From Halictus rubicundus (taxonomy: Eukaryota > Arthropoda > Insecta > Hymenoptera > Halictidae), in assembly GCF_050948215.1 (NCBI RefSeq), contig NW_027488970.1:62001-126000 (forward strand): 64,000 nt of DNA, given 5' to 3'. Shown piece by piece: positions 52,900 through 64,000 of this stretch (the first letter of the stretch is position 1; each line of letters begins with the position of its first letter). The notes below the pieces were generated by a model, which made no database searches, was not told where the DNA came from, and saw only the letters and a list, made by a program, of their open reading frames with translations. A program made the position numbers and the translations under genes.

Positions 52900-55200
52900 A
52901 TAGAGGATAGGATAGGATAGAGGATAGGATAGGATAGAGGATAGGATAGGATAGGGGATAGGATAGGATAGAGGATATGATAGGATAGGATGGAGGATAG
53001 GATAGGATAGAGAATAGGTTAGGATAGAGGATAGGATATCATAGAGGATAGGATAGGATAGAGAATAGGATATAGGATTGGATAGGATAGAGGATAGAAT
53101 AGGATAGAGGATAGGATAGGATAGAGGATAGGATAGGATAGAGGATAGGATAGGATAGAGGATAGGATAGGATAGAGGATTGGATAGGATAGAGGATAGG
53201 ATAGGATAGAGGATAGGATAGGATAGAGGATAGGATAGGATAGAGGATAGGATAGGATAAACGATAGGATAGGATAGAGGATAGGATATGATAGAGGATA
53301 GGATAGGATAGAGGATAGGATAGGATAGAGGATAGGATAGGATAGAGGATAGGATAGGATAGAGGATAGGATAGGATGGAGAATAGGATAGGATAGAGGA
53401 TAGGATAGGATAGAGGATAGGATAGGATAGAGAATAGGATAGGATTGAGGATAGGATAGGATAGAGAATAGGATAGGATAGAGGATAGGATAGGATAGAG
53501 GATAGGATAGGATAGAGGATAGGATAGGATAGAGGATAGTATAGGATAGAGGATAGGATATCATAGAGGATAGGATAGGATAGAGAATAGGATATAGGAT
53601 TGGATAGGATAGCGGATAGGATAGGATAGAGGATAGGATAGGATAAAGGATAGGATACGATAGAGGATAGCATAGGATAGAGGATAGGATAGGATAGAGA
53701 ATAGGATAGGATAGAGGATAGGATAGGATAGAGGACAGGATAGGATAGAGGATAGGATAGGATAGAGGATAGGATAGGATAGAGAATAGGATAGGATAGA
53801 GGATAATATACGATAGAGGATAGGATAGGATAGAGGATAGGATAGGATAGAGGATAGGATAGGATAGAGGATAGGATAGGATAGAGGATAGGATAGGATA
53901 GAGGATAGGATAGGATAGAGGATAGGATAGGATAGGGGATAGGGGATAGGATAGGATAGAGGATAGGATAGGATAGAGGATAGGATAGGATAAACGATAG
54001 GATAGGATAGAGGATACGATAGGATAGAGGATAGGATAGGATAGAGGATAGGATAGGATAGTGGATAGGATAGGATGGAGAATAGGATAGGATAGAGGAT
54101 AGGATAGGATAGAGAATAGGATAGGATAGAGAATAGGATAGGATAGAGGATAATATACGATAGAGGATAGGATAGGATAGAGGATAGGATAGGATAGAGG
54201 ATAGGATAGGATAGAGGATAGGATAGGATAGAGGATAGGATAGGATAGAGGATAGGATAGGATAGGGGATAGGATAGGATAGAGGATAGGATAGGATAGA
54301 GGATAGGATAGGATAAACGATAGGTTAGGATAGAGGATACGATAGGATAGAGGATAGGATAGGATAGAGGATAGGATAGGATAGTGGATAGGATAGGATA
54401 GAGGATAGGATAGGATAGAGGATACGATATAGGATTGGATAGGATAGAGGATAGAATAGGAGAGAGGATAGGATAGGATAGAGGATAGGATAGGATAGAG
54501 GATAGGATAGGATAGAGAATAGGATAGGATAGAGGATAGGATAGGATCTGATAGAGGATAGGATAGGATAGAGGATAGGATAGGATGGAGAATAGGATAT
54601 AGGATTGGATAGGATAGAGGATAGGATAGAGGATAGGATAGGATAGGATAGAGGATAGGATAGAGGATAGGATAGGATAGGATAGGATAGAGGATAGGAT
54701 AGGATAGAGGATAGGATAGGATAGGATAGGATAGAGGATAGGATAGGATAGAGGATAGGATAGGATAGTGGATAAGATAGGATAGAGGATGGGATAGGAT
54801 AGAGGATAGGATAGGATAGAGGATAGGATAGGATAGAGGATAGGATAGGATAGAGGATAGGATAGGATAGAGGATAGGATAGGATAGAGAATAGGTTAGG
54901 ATAGAGGATAGGATATCATAGAGGATAGGATAGGATAGAGAATAGGATATAGGATTGGATAGGATAGAGGATAGAATAGGATAGAGGATAGGATAGGATA
55001 GAGGATAGGATAGGATAGAGGATAGGATAGGATAGAGGATAGGATAGGATGGAGGATTGGATAGGATAGAGGATAGGATAGGATAGAGGATAGGATAGGA
55101 TAGAGGATAAGATAGGATAGAGAATAGGATAGGATAGAGAATAGGTTAGGATAGAGGATAGGATATCATAGAGGATAGGATAGGATAGAGGATAGGATAG
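52900..55200. repeat. right-arm satellite block, copy 2 of 3
   Basis: This block shares marker order with 40.1-42.6 kb and 61.3-64.0 kb, including AATATACGATAG near 53.8 and 54.15 kb, ATCTGATAG at 54546 and GGATGGAGGATTGG near 55.05 kb. No retrotransposon is present. A local variant, AGGGGATAGGGGATAGG near 53.93 kb, distinguishes this copy. Confidence 0.65.
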
Positions 55201-58200
55201 GATAGGGGATAGGATAGGATAGAGGATATGATAGGATAGGATGGAGGATAGGATAGGATAGAGAATAGGTTAGGATAGAGAATAGGATAGGATAGAGGAT
55301 AGGATAGGATAGAGAATAGGATAGGATAGAGGATATGATAGGATAGAGGATAGGATAGGATAGAGGATAGGATAGAATAGAGGATAGGATAGGATAGAGT
55401 ATAGGATATAGGATTGGATAGGATAGAGGATAGAATAGGATAGAGGATAGGATAGGATAGCGGATAGGATATGTTAGAGGATAGGATAGGATAGAGGATA
55501 GGATAGGATAAACGATTGGATAGGATAGAGGATAGGATATGATAGAGGATAGGATCGGATGGAGAATAGGATAGGATAGAGGATAGGATAGGATAGAGAA
55601 TAGGATAGGATAGAGAATAGGATAGGATAGAGGATAGGATAGGATGGAGAATAGGATATAGGATTGGATAGGATAGAGGATAGGATAGAGGATAGGATAG
55701 GATAGGATAGAGGATAGGATAGGATAGAGGATAGGATAGGATAGGATAGGATAGGATAGAGGATAGGATAGGATAGAGGATAGGATAGGATAGTGGATAG
55801 GATAGGATAGAGGATAGGATAGGATAGAGGATAGGATAGGATAGAGGATAGGATAGGATAGAGGATAGGATAGGATAGAGGATAGGATAGGATAGAGGAT
55901 AGGATAGGATAGGGGATAGGATAGGATAGAGGATATGATAGGATAGGATGGACGATAGGATAGGATAGAGAATAGGTTAGGATAGAGGATAGGATATCAT
56001 AGAGGATAGGATAGGATTGAGAATAGGATATAGGATTGGATAGGATAGAGGATAGAATAGGATAGAGGATAGGATAGGATAGAGGATAGGATAGGATAGA
56101 GGATAGGATAGGATAGAGGATAGGATAGGATAGAGGATTGGATAGGATAGAGGATAGGATAGGATAGAGGATAGGATAGGATAGAGGATAGGATAGGATA
56201 GAGGATAGGATAGGATAAACGATAGGATAGGATAGAGGATAGGATAGGATAGAGGATAGGATAGGATAGAGGATAGGATAGGATAGAGGATAGGATAGGA
56301 TAGAGGATTGGATAGGATAGAGGATAGGATAGGATAGAGGATAGGATAGGATAGAGGATAGGATACGATAGAGGATAGCATAGGATAGAGGATAAGATAG
56401 GATAGAGAATAGGATAGGATAGAGGATAGGATAGGATAGAGGATATGATAGGATATCATAGAGGATAGGATAGGATAGAGAATAGGATATAGGATTGGAT
56501 AGGATAGAGGATAGGATAGGATAGAGGATAGGATAGGATAGAGAATAGGTTAGGATAGAGGATAGGATATCATAGAGGATAGGATAGGATAGAGAATAGG
56601 ATATAGGATTGGATAGGATAGAGGATAGAATAGGATAGAGGATAGGATAGGATAGAGGATAGGATAGGATAGAGGATAGGATAGGATAGAGGTTAGGATA
56701 GGATAGAGGATTGGATAGGATAGAGGATAGGATAGGATAGAGGATAGGATAGGATAGAGGATAGGATACGATAGAGGATAGCATAGGATAGAGGATAGGA
56801 TAGGATAGAGAATAGGATAGGATAGAGCATAGGATAGGATAAACGATAGGATAGGATAGAGGATACGATAGGATAGAGGATACGATAGGATAGAGGATAG
56901 GATAGGATAGAGGATAGGATACGATAGGATAGAGGATAGGATAGGATAGAGGATAGGATACGATAGGATAGAGGATAGGATAGGATAGAGGATAGGATCT
57001 GATAGAGGATAGGATAGGGTAGAGGATAGGATAGGGTAGAGGATAGGATAGGATGGAGAATAGGATATAGGATTGGATAGGATAGAGGATAGGATAGAGG
57101 ATAGGATAGGATAGGATAGAGGATAGGATAGGATCGAGAATAGGTTAGGATAGAGGATAGGATATCATAGAGGATAGGATAGGATAGAGAATAGGATATA
57201 GGATTGGATAGGATAGCGTATAGTATAGGATAGAGGATAGGATAGGATAGAGGATAGGATAGGATAGAGGATAGGATAGGATAGGATAGCATAGAGGATA
57301 GGATAGGATAGAGGATAGGATAGGATAGAGGATAGGATAGGATAGAGGATAGGATAGGATAGAGGATAGGATAGGATAGAGGATTGGATAGGATAGAGGA
57401 TAGGATAGGATAGAGGATAGGATAGGATAGAGGATAGGATACGATAGAGGATAGCATAGGATAGAGGATAGGATAGGATAGAGAATAGGATAGGATAGAG
57501 GATAGGATAGGATAGAGGATAGGATAGGATAGAGGATAGGATAGGATAGGGGATAGGATAGGATAGAGGATATGATAGGATAGAGGATAGGATAGGATAG
57601 AGGATAGGATAGGATAGGATGGAGGATAGGATAGGATAGAGAATAGGTTAGGATAGAGGATAGGATATCATAGAGGATAGGATAGGATAGAGAATAGGAT
57701 ATAGGATTGGATAGGATAGAGGATAGAATAGGATAGAGGATAGGATAGGATAGAGGATAGGATAGGATACAGGATAGGATAGGATAGAGGATAGGATAGG
57801 ATAGAGAATAGGATAGGATAGAGGATAGGATAGGATAGAGAATAGGATAGGATAGAGGATAGGATAGGATAGAGGATAGGATAGGATAGAGGATAGGATA
57901 GGATAGAGGATAGTATAGGATAGAGGATAGGATATCATAGAGGATAGGATAGGATAGAGAATAGGATATAGGATTGGATAGGATAGCGGATAGGATAGGA
58001 TAGAGGATAGGATAGGATAAAGGATAGGATACGATAGAGGATAGCATAGGATAGAGGATAGGATAGGATAGAGAATAGGATAGGATAGAGGATAGGATAG
58101 GATAGAGGATAGGATAGGATAGGGGATAGGATAGGATAGAGGATATGATAGGATAGAGGATAGGATAGGATAGAGGATAGGATAGAATAGAGGACAGGAT

Positions 58201-61200
58201 AGGATAGAGAATAGGATATAGGATTGGATAGGATAGAGGATAGAATAGGATAGAGGATAGGATAGGATAGCGGATAGGATATGTTAGAGGATAGGATAGG
58301 ATAGAGGATAGGATCGGATGGAGAATAGGATAGGATAGAGGATAGGATAGGATAGAGAATAGGATAGGATAGAGAATAGGATAGGATAGAGGATAATATA
58401 CGATAGAGGATAGGATAGGATAGAGGATAGGATAGGATAGAGGATAGGATAGGATAGAGAATAGGATAGGATAGAGGATTGGATAGGATAAACGATAGGA
58501 TAGGATAGAGGATACGATAGGATAGAGGATAGGATAGGATAGAGGATAGGATAGGATAGTGGATATGATAGGATAGAGGATAGGATAGGATAGAGGATAC
58601 GATATAGGATTGGATAGGATAGAGGATAGAATAGGAGAGAGGATAGGATAGGATAGAGGATAGGATAGGATAGAGGATAGGATAGGATAGAGAATAGGAT
58701 AGGATAGAGGATAGGATAGGATAGAGGATAGGATAGGATAGAGGATAGGATAGAATAGAGAATAGGATATAGGATTGGATAGGATAGCGGATAGGATAGG
58801 ATAGAGGATAGGATAGGATAGAGGATAGGATAGGATAGAGGATAGGATACGATAGAGGATAGGATAGGATAGAGGATAGGATAGGATAGAGGATAGGATA
58901 GGATAGGATAGAGGATAGGATAGGATAGAGGATAGGATATGATAGAGGATAGGATATAGGATTGGATAGGATAGAGGATAGGATATGATAGAGGATAGGA
59001 TATAGGATTGGATAGAATAGAGGATATTATAGAGGATAGGATAGGATAGAGAATAGGATAGGATAGAGCATAGGATAGGATAAACGATAGGATAGGATAG
59101 AGGATACGATAGGATAGAGGATACGATAGGATAGAGGATAGGATAGGATAGAGGATAGGATACGATAGGATAGAGGATAGGATAGGATAGAGGATAGGAT
59201 CTGATAGAGGATAGGATAGGATAGAGGATAGGATAGGATGGAGAATAGGATATAGGATTGGATAGGATAGAGGATAGGATAGAGGATAGGATAGGATAGG
59301 ATAGAGGATAGGATAGGATAGAGGATAGGATAGGATAGAGGATAGGATAGGATAGGATAGGATAGAGGATAGGATAGGATAGAGGATAGGATAGGATAGT
59401 GGATAGGATAGGATAGAGGAGAGGATAGGATAGAGGATAGGATAGGATAGAGGATAGGATAGGACAGAGGATAGGATAGGATAGAGGATAGGATAGGATA
59501 GAGGATAGGATAGGATAGAGAATAGGTTAGGATAGAGGATAGGATATCATAGAGGATAGGATAGGATAGAGAATAGGATATAGGATTGGATAGGATAGAG
59601 GATAGAATAGGATAGAGGATAGGATAGGATAGAGGATATGATAGGATAGGATGGAGGATAGGATAGGATAGAGGATAGGATCGGATGGAGAATAGGATAG
59701 GATAGAGGATAGGATAGGATAGAGAATAGGATAGGATAGAGAATAGGATAGGATAGAGGATAATATACGATAGAGGATAGGATAGGATAGAGGATAGGAT
59801 AGGATAGAGGATAGGATAGGATAGAGAATAGGATAGGATAGAGGATTGGATAGGATAAACGATAGGATAGGATAGAGGATACGATAGGATAGAGGATAGG
59901 ATAGGATAGAGGATAGGATAGGATAGTGGATAGGATAGGATAGAGGATAGGATAGGATAGAGGATACGATATAGGATTGGATAGGATAGAGGATAGAATA
60001 GGAGAGAGGATAGGATAGGATAGAGGATAGGATAGGATAGAGGATAGGATAGGATAGAGAATAGGATAGGATAGAGGATAGGATAGGATAGAGGATAGGA
60101 TAGGATAGAGGATAGGATAGAATAGAGAATAGGATATAGGATTGGATAGGATAGCGGATAGGATAGGATAGAGGATAGGATAGGATAGAGGATAGGATAG
60201 GATAGAGGATAGGATACGATAGAGGATAGGATAGGATAGAGGATAGGATAGGATAGAGGATAGGATAGGATAGGATAGAGGATAGGATAGGATAGAGGAT
60301 AGGATAGGATAGAGGATAGGATATGATAGAGGATAGGATATAGGATTGGATAGGATAGATGATAGGATATGATAGAGGATAGGATATAGGATTGGATAGA
60401 ATAGAGGATAGGATAGAGGATAGGATAGGATAGAGAATAGGATAGGATAGAGCATAGGATAGGATAAACGATAGGATAGGATAGAGGATACGATAGGATA
60501 GAGGATACGATAGGATAGAGGATAGGATAGGATAGAGGATAGGATACGATAGGATAGAGGATAGCATAGGATAGAGGATAGGATCTGATAGAGGATAGGA
60601 TAGGATAGGATAGAGGATAGGATAGGATGGAGAATAGGATATAGGATTGGATAGGATAGAGGATAGGATAGAGGATAGGATAGGATAGGATAGAGGATAG
60701 GATAGGATAGAGGATAGGATAGGATAGAGGATAGGATAGGATAGAGGATAGGATAGGATAGGATAGGATAGAGGATAGGATAGGATAGAGGATAGGATAG
60801 GATAGTGGATAGGATAGGATAGAGGAGAGGATAGGATAGAGGATAGGATAGGATAGAGGATAGGATAGGATAGAGGATAGGATAGGATAGAGGATAGGAT
60901 AGGATAGAGGATAGGATAGGATAGAGGATAGGATAGGATAGAGAATAGGTTAGGATAGAGGATAGGATATCATAGAGGATAGGATAGGATAGAGAATAGG
61001 ATATAGGATTGGATAGGATAGAGGATAGAATAGGATAGAGGATAGGATAGGATAGAGGATATGATAGGATAGGATGGAGGATAGGATAGGATAGAGAATA
61101 GGTTAGGATAGAGGATAGGATATCATAGAGGATAGGATAGGATAGAGAATAGGATATAGGATTGGATAGGATAGAGGATAGAATAGGATAGAGGATAGGA

Positions 61201-61280
61201 TAGGATAGAGGATAGGATATAATAGAGGATAGGATAGGATAGGATAGGATAGAGGATAGGATAGGATAGAGGATAGGATA

Positions 61281-63999
61281 GGATAGTGGATAGGATAGGA
61301 TAGAGGAGAGGATAGGATAGAGGATAGGATAGGATAGAGGATAGGATAGGATAGAGGATAGGATAGGATAGAGGATAGGATAGGATAGAGGATAGGATAG
61401 GATAGAGGATAGGATAGGATAGAGGATTGGATAGGATAGAGGATAGGATAGGATAGAGGATAGGATAGGATAGAGGATAGGATACGATAGAGGATAGCAT
61501 AGGATAGAGGATAGGATAGGATAGAGAATAGGATAGGATAGAGGATAGGATAGGATAGAGGATAGGATAGGATAGAGGATAGGATAGGATAGAGGATAGG
61601 ATAGGATAGGGGATAGGATAGGATAGAGGATATGATAGGATAGGATGGAGGATAGGATAGGATAGAGAATAGGTTAGGATAGAGCATAGGATATCATAGA
61701 GGATAGGATAGGATAGAGAATAGGATATAGGATTGGATAGGATAGAGGATAGAATAGGATAGAGGATAGGATAGGATAGAGGATAGGATAGGATAGAGGA
61801 TAGGATAGGATAGAGGATAGGATAGGATAGAGGATTGGATAGGATAGAGGATAGGACAGGATAGAGGATAGGATAGGATAGAGGATAGGATAGGATAGAG
61901 GATAGGATAGGATAAACGATAGGATAGGATAGAGGATAGGATATGATAGAGGATAGGATAGGATAGAGGATAGGATAGGATAGGATAGAGGATAGGATAG
62001 GATAGAGGATAGGATAGGATAGAGGATAGGATAGGATGGAGGATAGGATAGGATGGAGAATAGGATAGGATAGAGGATAGGATAGGATAGAGGATAGGAT
62101 AGGATAGAGAATAGGATAGGATAGAGGATAGGATAGGATAGAGAATAGGATAGGATAGAGGATAGGATAGGATAGAGGATAGGATAGGATAGAGGATAGG
62201 ATAGGATAGAGGATAGTATAGGATAGAGGATAGGATATCATAGAGGATAGGATAGGATAGAGAATAGGATATAGGATTGGATAGGATAGCGGATATGATA
62301 GGATAGAGGATAGGATAGGATAAAGGATAGGATACGATAGAGGATAGCATAGGATAGAGGATAGGATAGGATAGAGAATAGGATAGGATAGAGGATAGGA
62401 TAGGATAGAGGATAGGATAGGATAGAGGATAGGATAGGATAGAGGATAGGATAGGATAGGGGATAGGATAGGATGGAGGATAGGATAGGATAGAGGATAG
62501 GATAGGATAGAGGATAAGATAGGATAGAGGATAGGATCGGATGGAGAATAGGATAGGATAGAGGATAGGATAGGATAGAGAATAGGATATAGGATTGGAT
62601 AGGATAGAGGATAGAATTGGATAGAGGATAGGATAGGATAGCGGATAGGATATGTTAGAGGATAGGATAGGATAGAGGATAGGATAGGATAAACGATAGG
62701 ATAGGATAGAGGATAGGATAAGATAGAGGAGAGGATAGGATAGGATAGAGGATAGGATAGGATAGAGGATAGGATAGGATAGAGGATAAGATAGGATAGA
62801 GGATAGGATCGGATGGAGAATAGGATAGGATAGAGGATAGGATAGGATAGAGAATAGGATAGGATAGAGAATAGGATAGGATAGAGGATAATATACGATA
62901 GAGGATAGGATAGGATAGAGGATAGGATAGGATAGAGGATAGGATAGGATAGAGGATAGGATAGGATAGAGGATAGGATAGGATAGAGGATAGGATAGGA
63001 TAGAGGATAGGATAGGATAGGGGATAGGATAGGATAGAGGATAGGATAGGATAGAGGATAGGATAGGATAAACGATAGGATAGGATAGAGGATACGATAG
63101 GATAGAGGATAGGATAGGATAGAGGATAGGATAGGATAGAGGATAGGATAGGATAGAGGATAGGATAGGATAAACGATAGGATAGGATAGAGGATAGGAT
63201 AGGATAGAGGATAGAATAGGAGAGAGGATAGGATAGGATAGAGGATAGGATAGGATAGAGGATAGGATAGGATAGAGAATAGGATAGGATAGAGGATAGG
63301 ATAGGATCTGATAGAGGATAGGATAGGATAGAGGATAGGATAGGATGGAGAATAGGATATAGGATTGGATAGGATAGAGGATAGGATAGAGGATAGGATA
63401 GGTTAGGATAGAGGATAGGATAGGATAGAGGATAGGATAGGATAGGATAGGATAGAGGATAGGATAGGATAGAGGATAGGATAGGATAGAGGATAGGATA
63501 GGATAGAGGATAGGATAGGATAGAGAATAGGTTAGGATAGAGGATAGGATATCATAGAGGATAGGATAGGATAGAGAATAGGATATAGGATTGGATAGGA
63601 TAGAGGATAGAATAGGATAGAGGATAGGATAGGATAGAGGATAGGATAGGATAGAGGATAGGATAGGATAGAGGATAGGATAGGATGGAGGATTGGATAG
63701 GATAGAGGATAGGATAGGATAGAGGATAGGATAGGATAGAGGATAAGATAGGATAGAGAATAGGATAGGATAGAGAATAGGTTAGGATAGAGGATAGGAT
63801 ATCATAGAGGATAGGATAGGATAGAGGATAGGATAGGATAGGGGATAGGATAGGATAGAGGATATGATAGGATAGGATAGAGAATAGGTTAGGATAGAGG
63901 ATAGGATATCATAGAGGATAGGATAGGATAGAGAATAGGATATAGGATTGGATAGGATAGAGGATAGAATAGGATAGAGGATAGGATAGGATAGAGGAT
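61281..63999. repeat. right-arm satellite block, copy 3 of 3, with empty-site equivalent
   Basis: This block shares marker order with the other two (ATCAT at 62237, ATCTG at 63306, GGATGGAGGATTGG near 63.68 kb). Its left part, 61281-61690, joins markers that flank the retrotransposon elsewhere: AGTGGATAGG and GAGGAGAGG on the left, GAGGATTGG and GATACGATAG...AGCATAGG on the right, with no insertion between them. It breaks at the window edge. Confidence 0.65.
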
Positions 64000-64000
64000 A

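Larger units (their letters stand above)
40003..64000. repeat. GGATA/GAGGATA satellite array, right arm
   Basis: This is the same satellite as the left arm, in the same strand orientation, resuming directly after the retrotransposon poly(A) tract. The 17-bp unit dominates and the same variant words recur. The markers GGATGGAGGATTGG, AATATACGATAG and ATCTGATAG are useful for tracing duplicated blocks here. No unique sequence or RNA gene is visible, and no believable coding region. The minus-strand reading frames are low-complexity translations of the repeat. The array continues past the right edge of the window. Confidence 0.97.

Noticed and set aside
39713..62350. Long minus-strand open frames in the right arm, one running through the poly(T) complement into the retrotransposon 3' end (39713-40936)
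   Set aside because: They have the same repeat-derived origin; the one crossing the junction simply reads through the antisense of the poly(A) tail and 3' UTR.
1..64000. CRISPR array, because of short regularly spaced repeats
   Set aside because: There are no unique spacers; the DNA between repeats is the same repeat, and the inserted element is an arthropod-type retrotransposon.

Overview
The window is a very long, C-poor satellite DNA array (1-33887 and 40003-64000) interrupted by one GC-rich non-LTR retrotransposon of about 6.1 kb (33888-40002, plus strand). R1-clade elements like this one are known almost entirely from arthropods, so the host is most likely an insect or other arthropod. 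I see no conventional host gene, tRNA, rRNA, CRISPR array or bacterial feature.

The satellite is built from 5-bp (GGATA) and 7-bp (GAGGATA) words. These combine mostly as a 17-bp unit, GAGGATA-GGATA-GGATA. Diagnostic variants (GATACGAT, AGCATAGG, TAAACGAT, GGATATCATAG, GGATTGG, GGTTAGG, ATCTGATAG and others) are scattered irregularly and make it possible to trace larger repeats. The left arm has units of about 2.9 kb inside an 11,488-bp unit whose second copy is incomplete. The right arm has a 2,520-bp tandem duplication (45361-47880 and 47881-about 50390) and a block present three times (about 40.1-42.6, 52.9-55.2 and 61.3-64.0 kb). Many copies differ by exact 17-bp slips. The long minus-strand reading frames in the satellite are a by-product of the stop-free repeat TATCC and are not called as genes.

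The retrotransposon has a 5' UTR whose first 80 bases can fold in the nested double-pseudoknot order of an HDV-like self-cleaving ribozyme. It is followed by a full-length ORF1 (Gag-like, three zinc knuckles of R1-clade type). ORF2 carries an AP-like endonuclease, a reverse transcriptase with a YADD active site and a C-terminal CCHC finger, and two single-base frame disruptions break it. The 3' UTR carries a strong GC hairpin and ends in about 25 A. ORF1 would coat the RNA. The endonuclease would nick the target and the reverse transcriptase would copy the RNA from the nick (target-primed reverse transcription). As it stands, this copy cannot make an intact ORF2 unless the disruptions are assembly errors.

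A related stretch at about 61.28-61.69 kb has the same flanking markers joined without the element, so it serves as an empty-site comparison. The insertion carries 35 bp more satellite than that site, which fits an 18-bp target-site duplication plus one 17-bp unit, or a 35-bp duplication.
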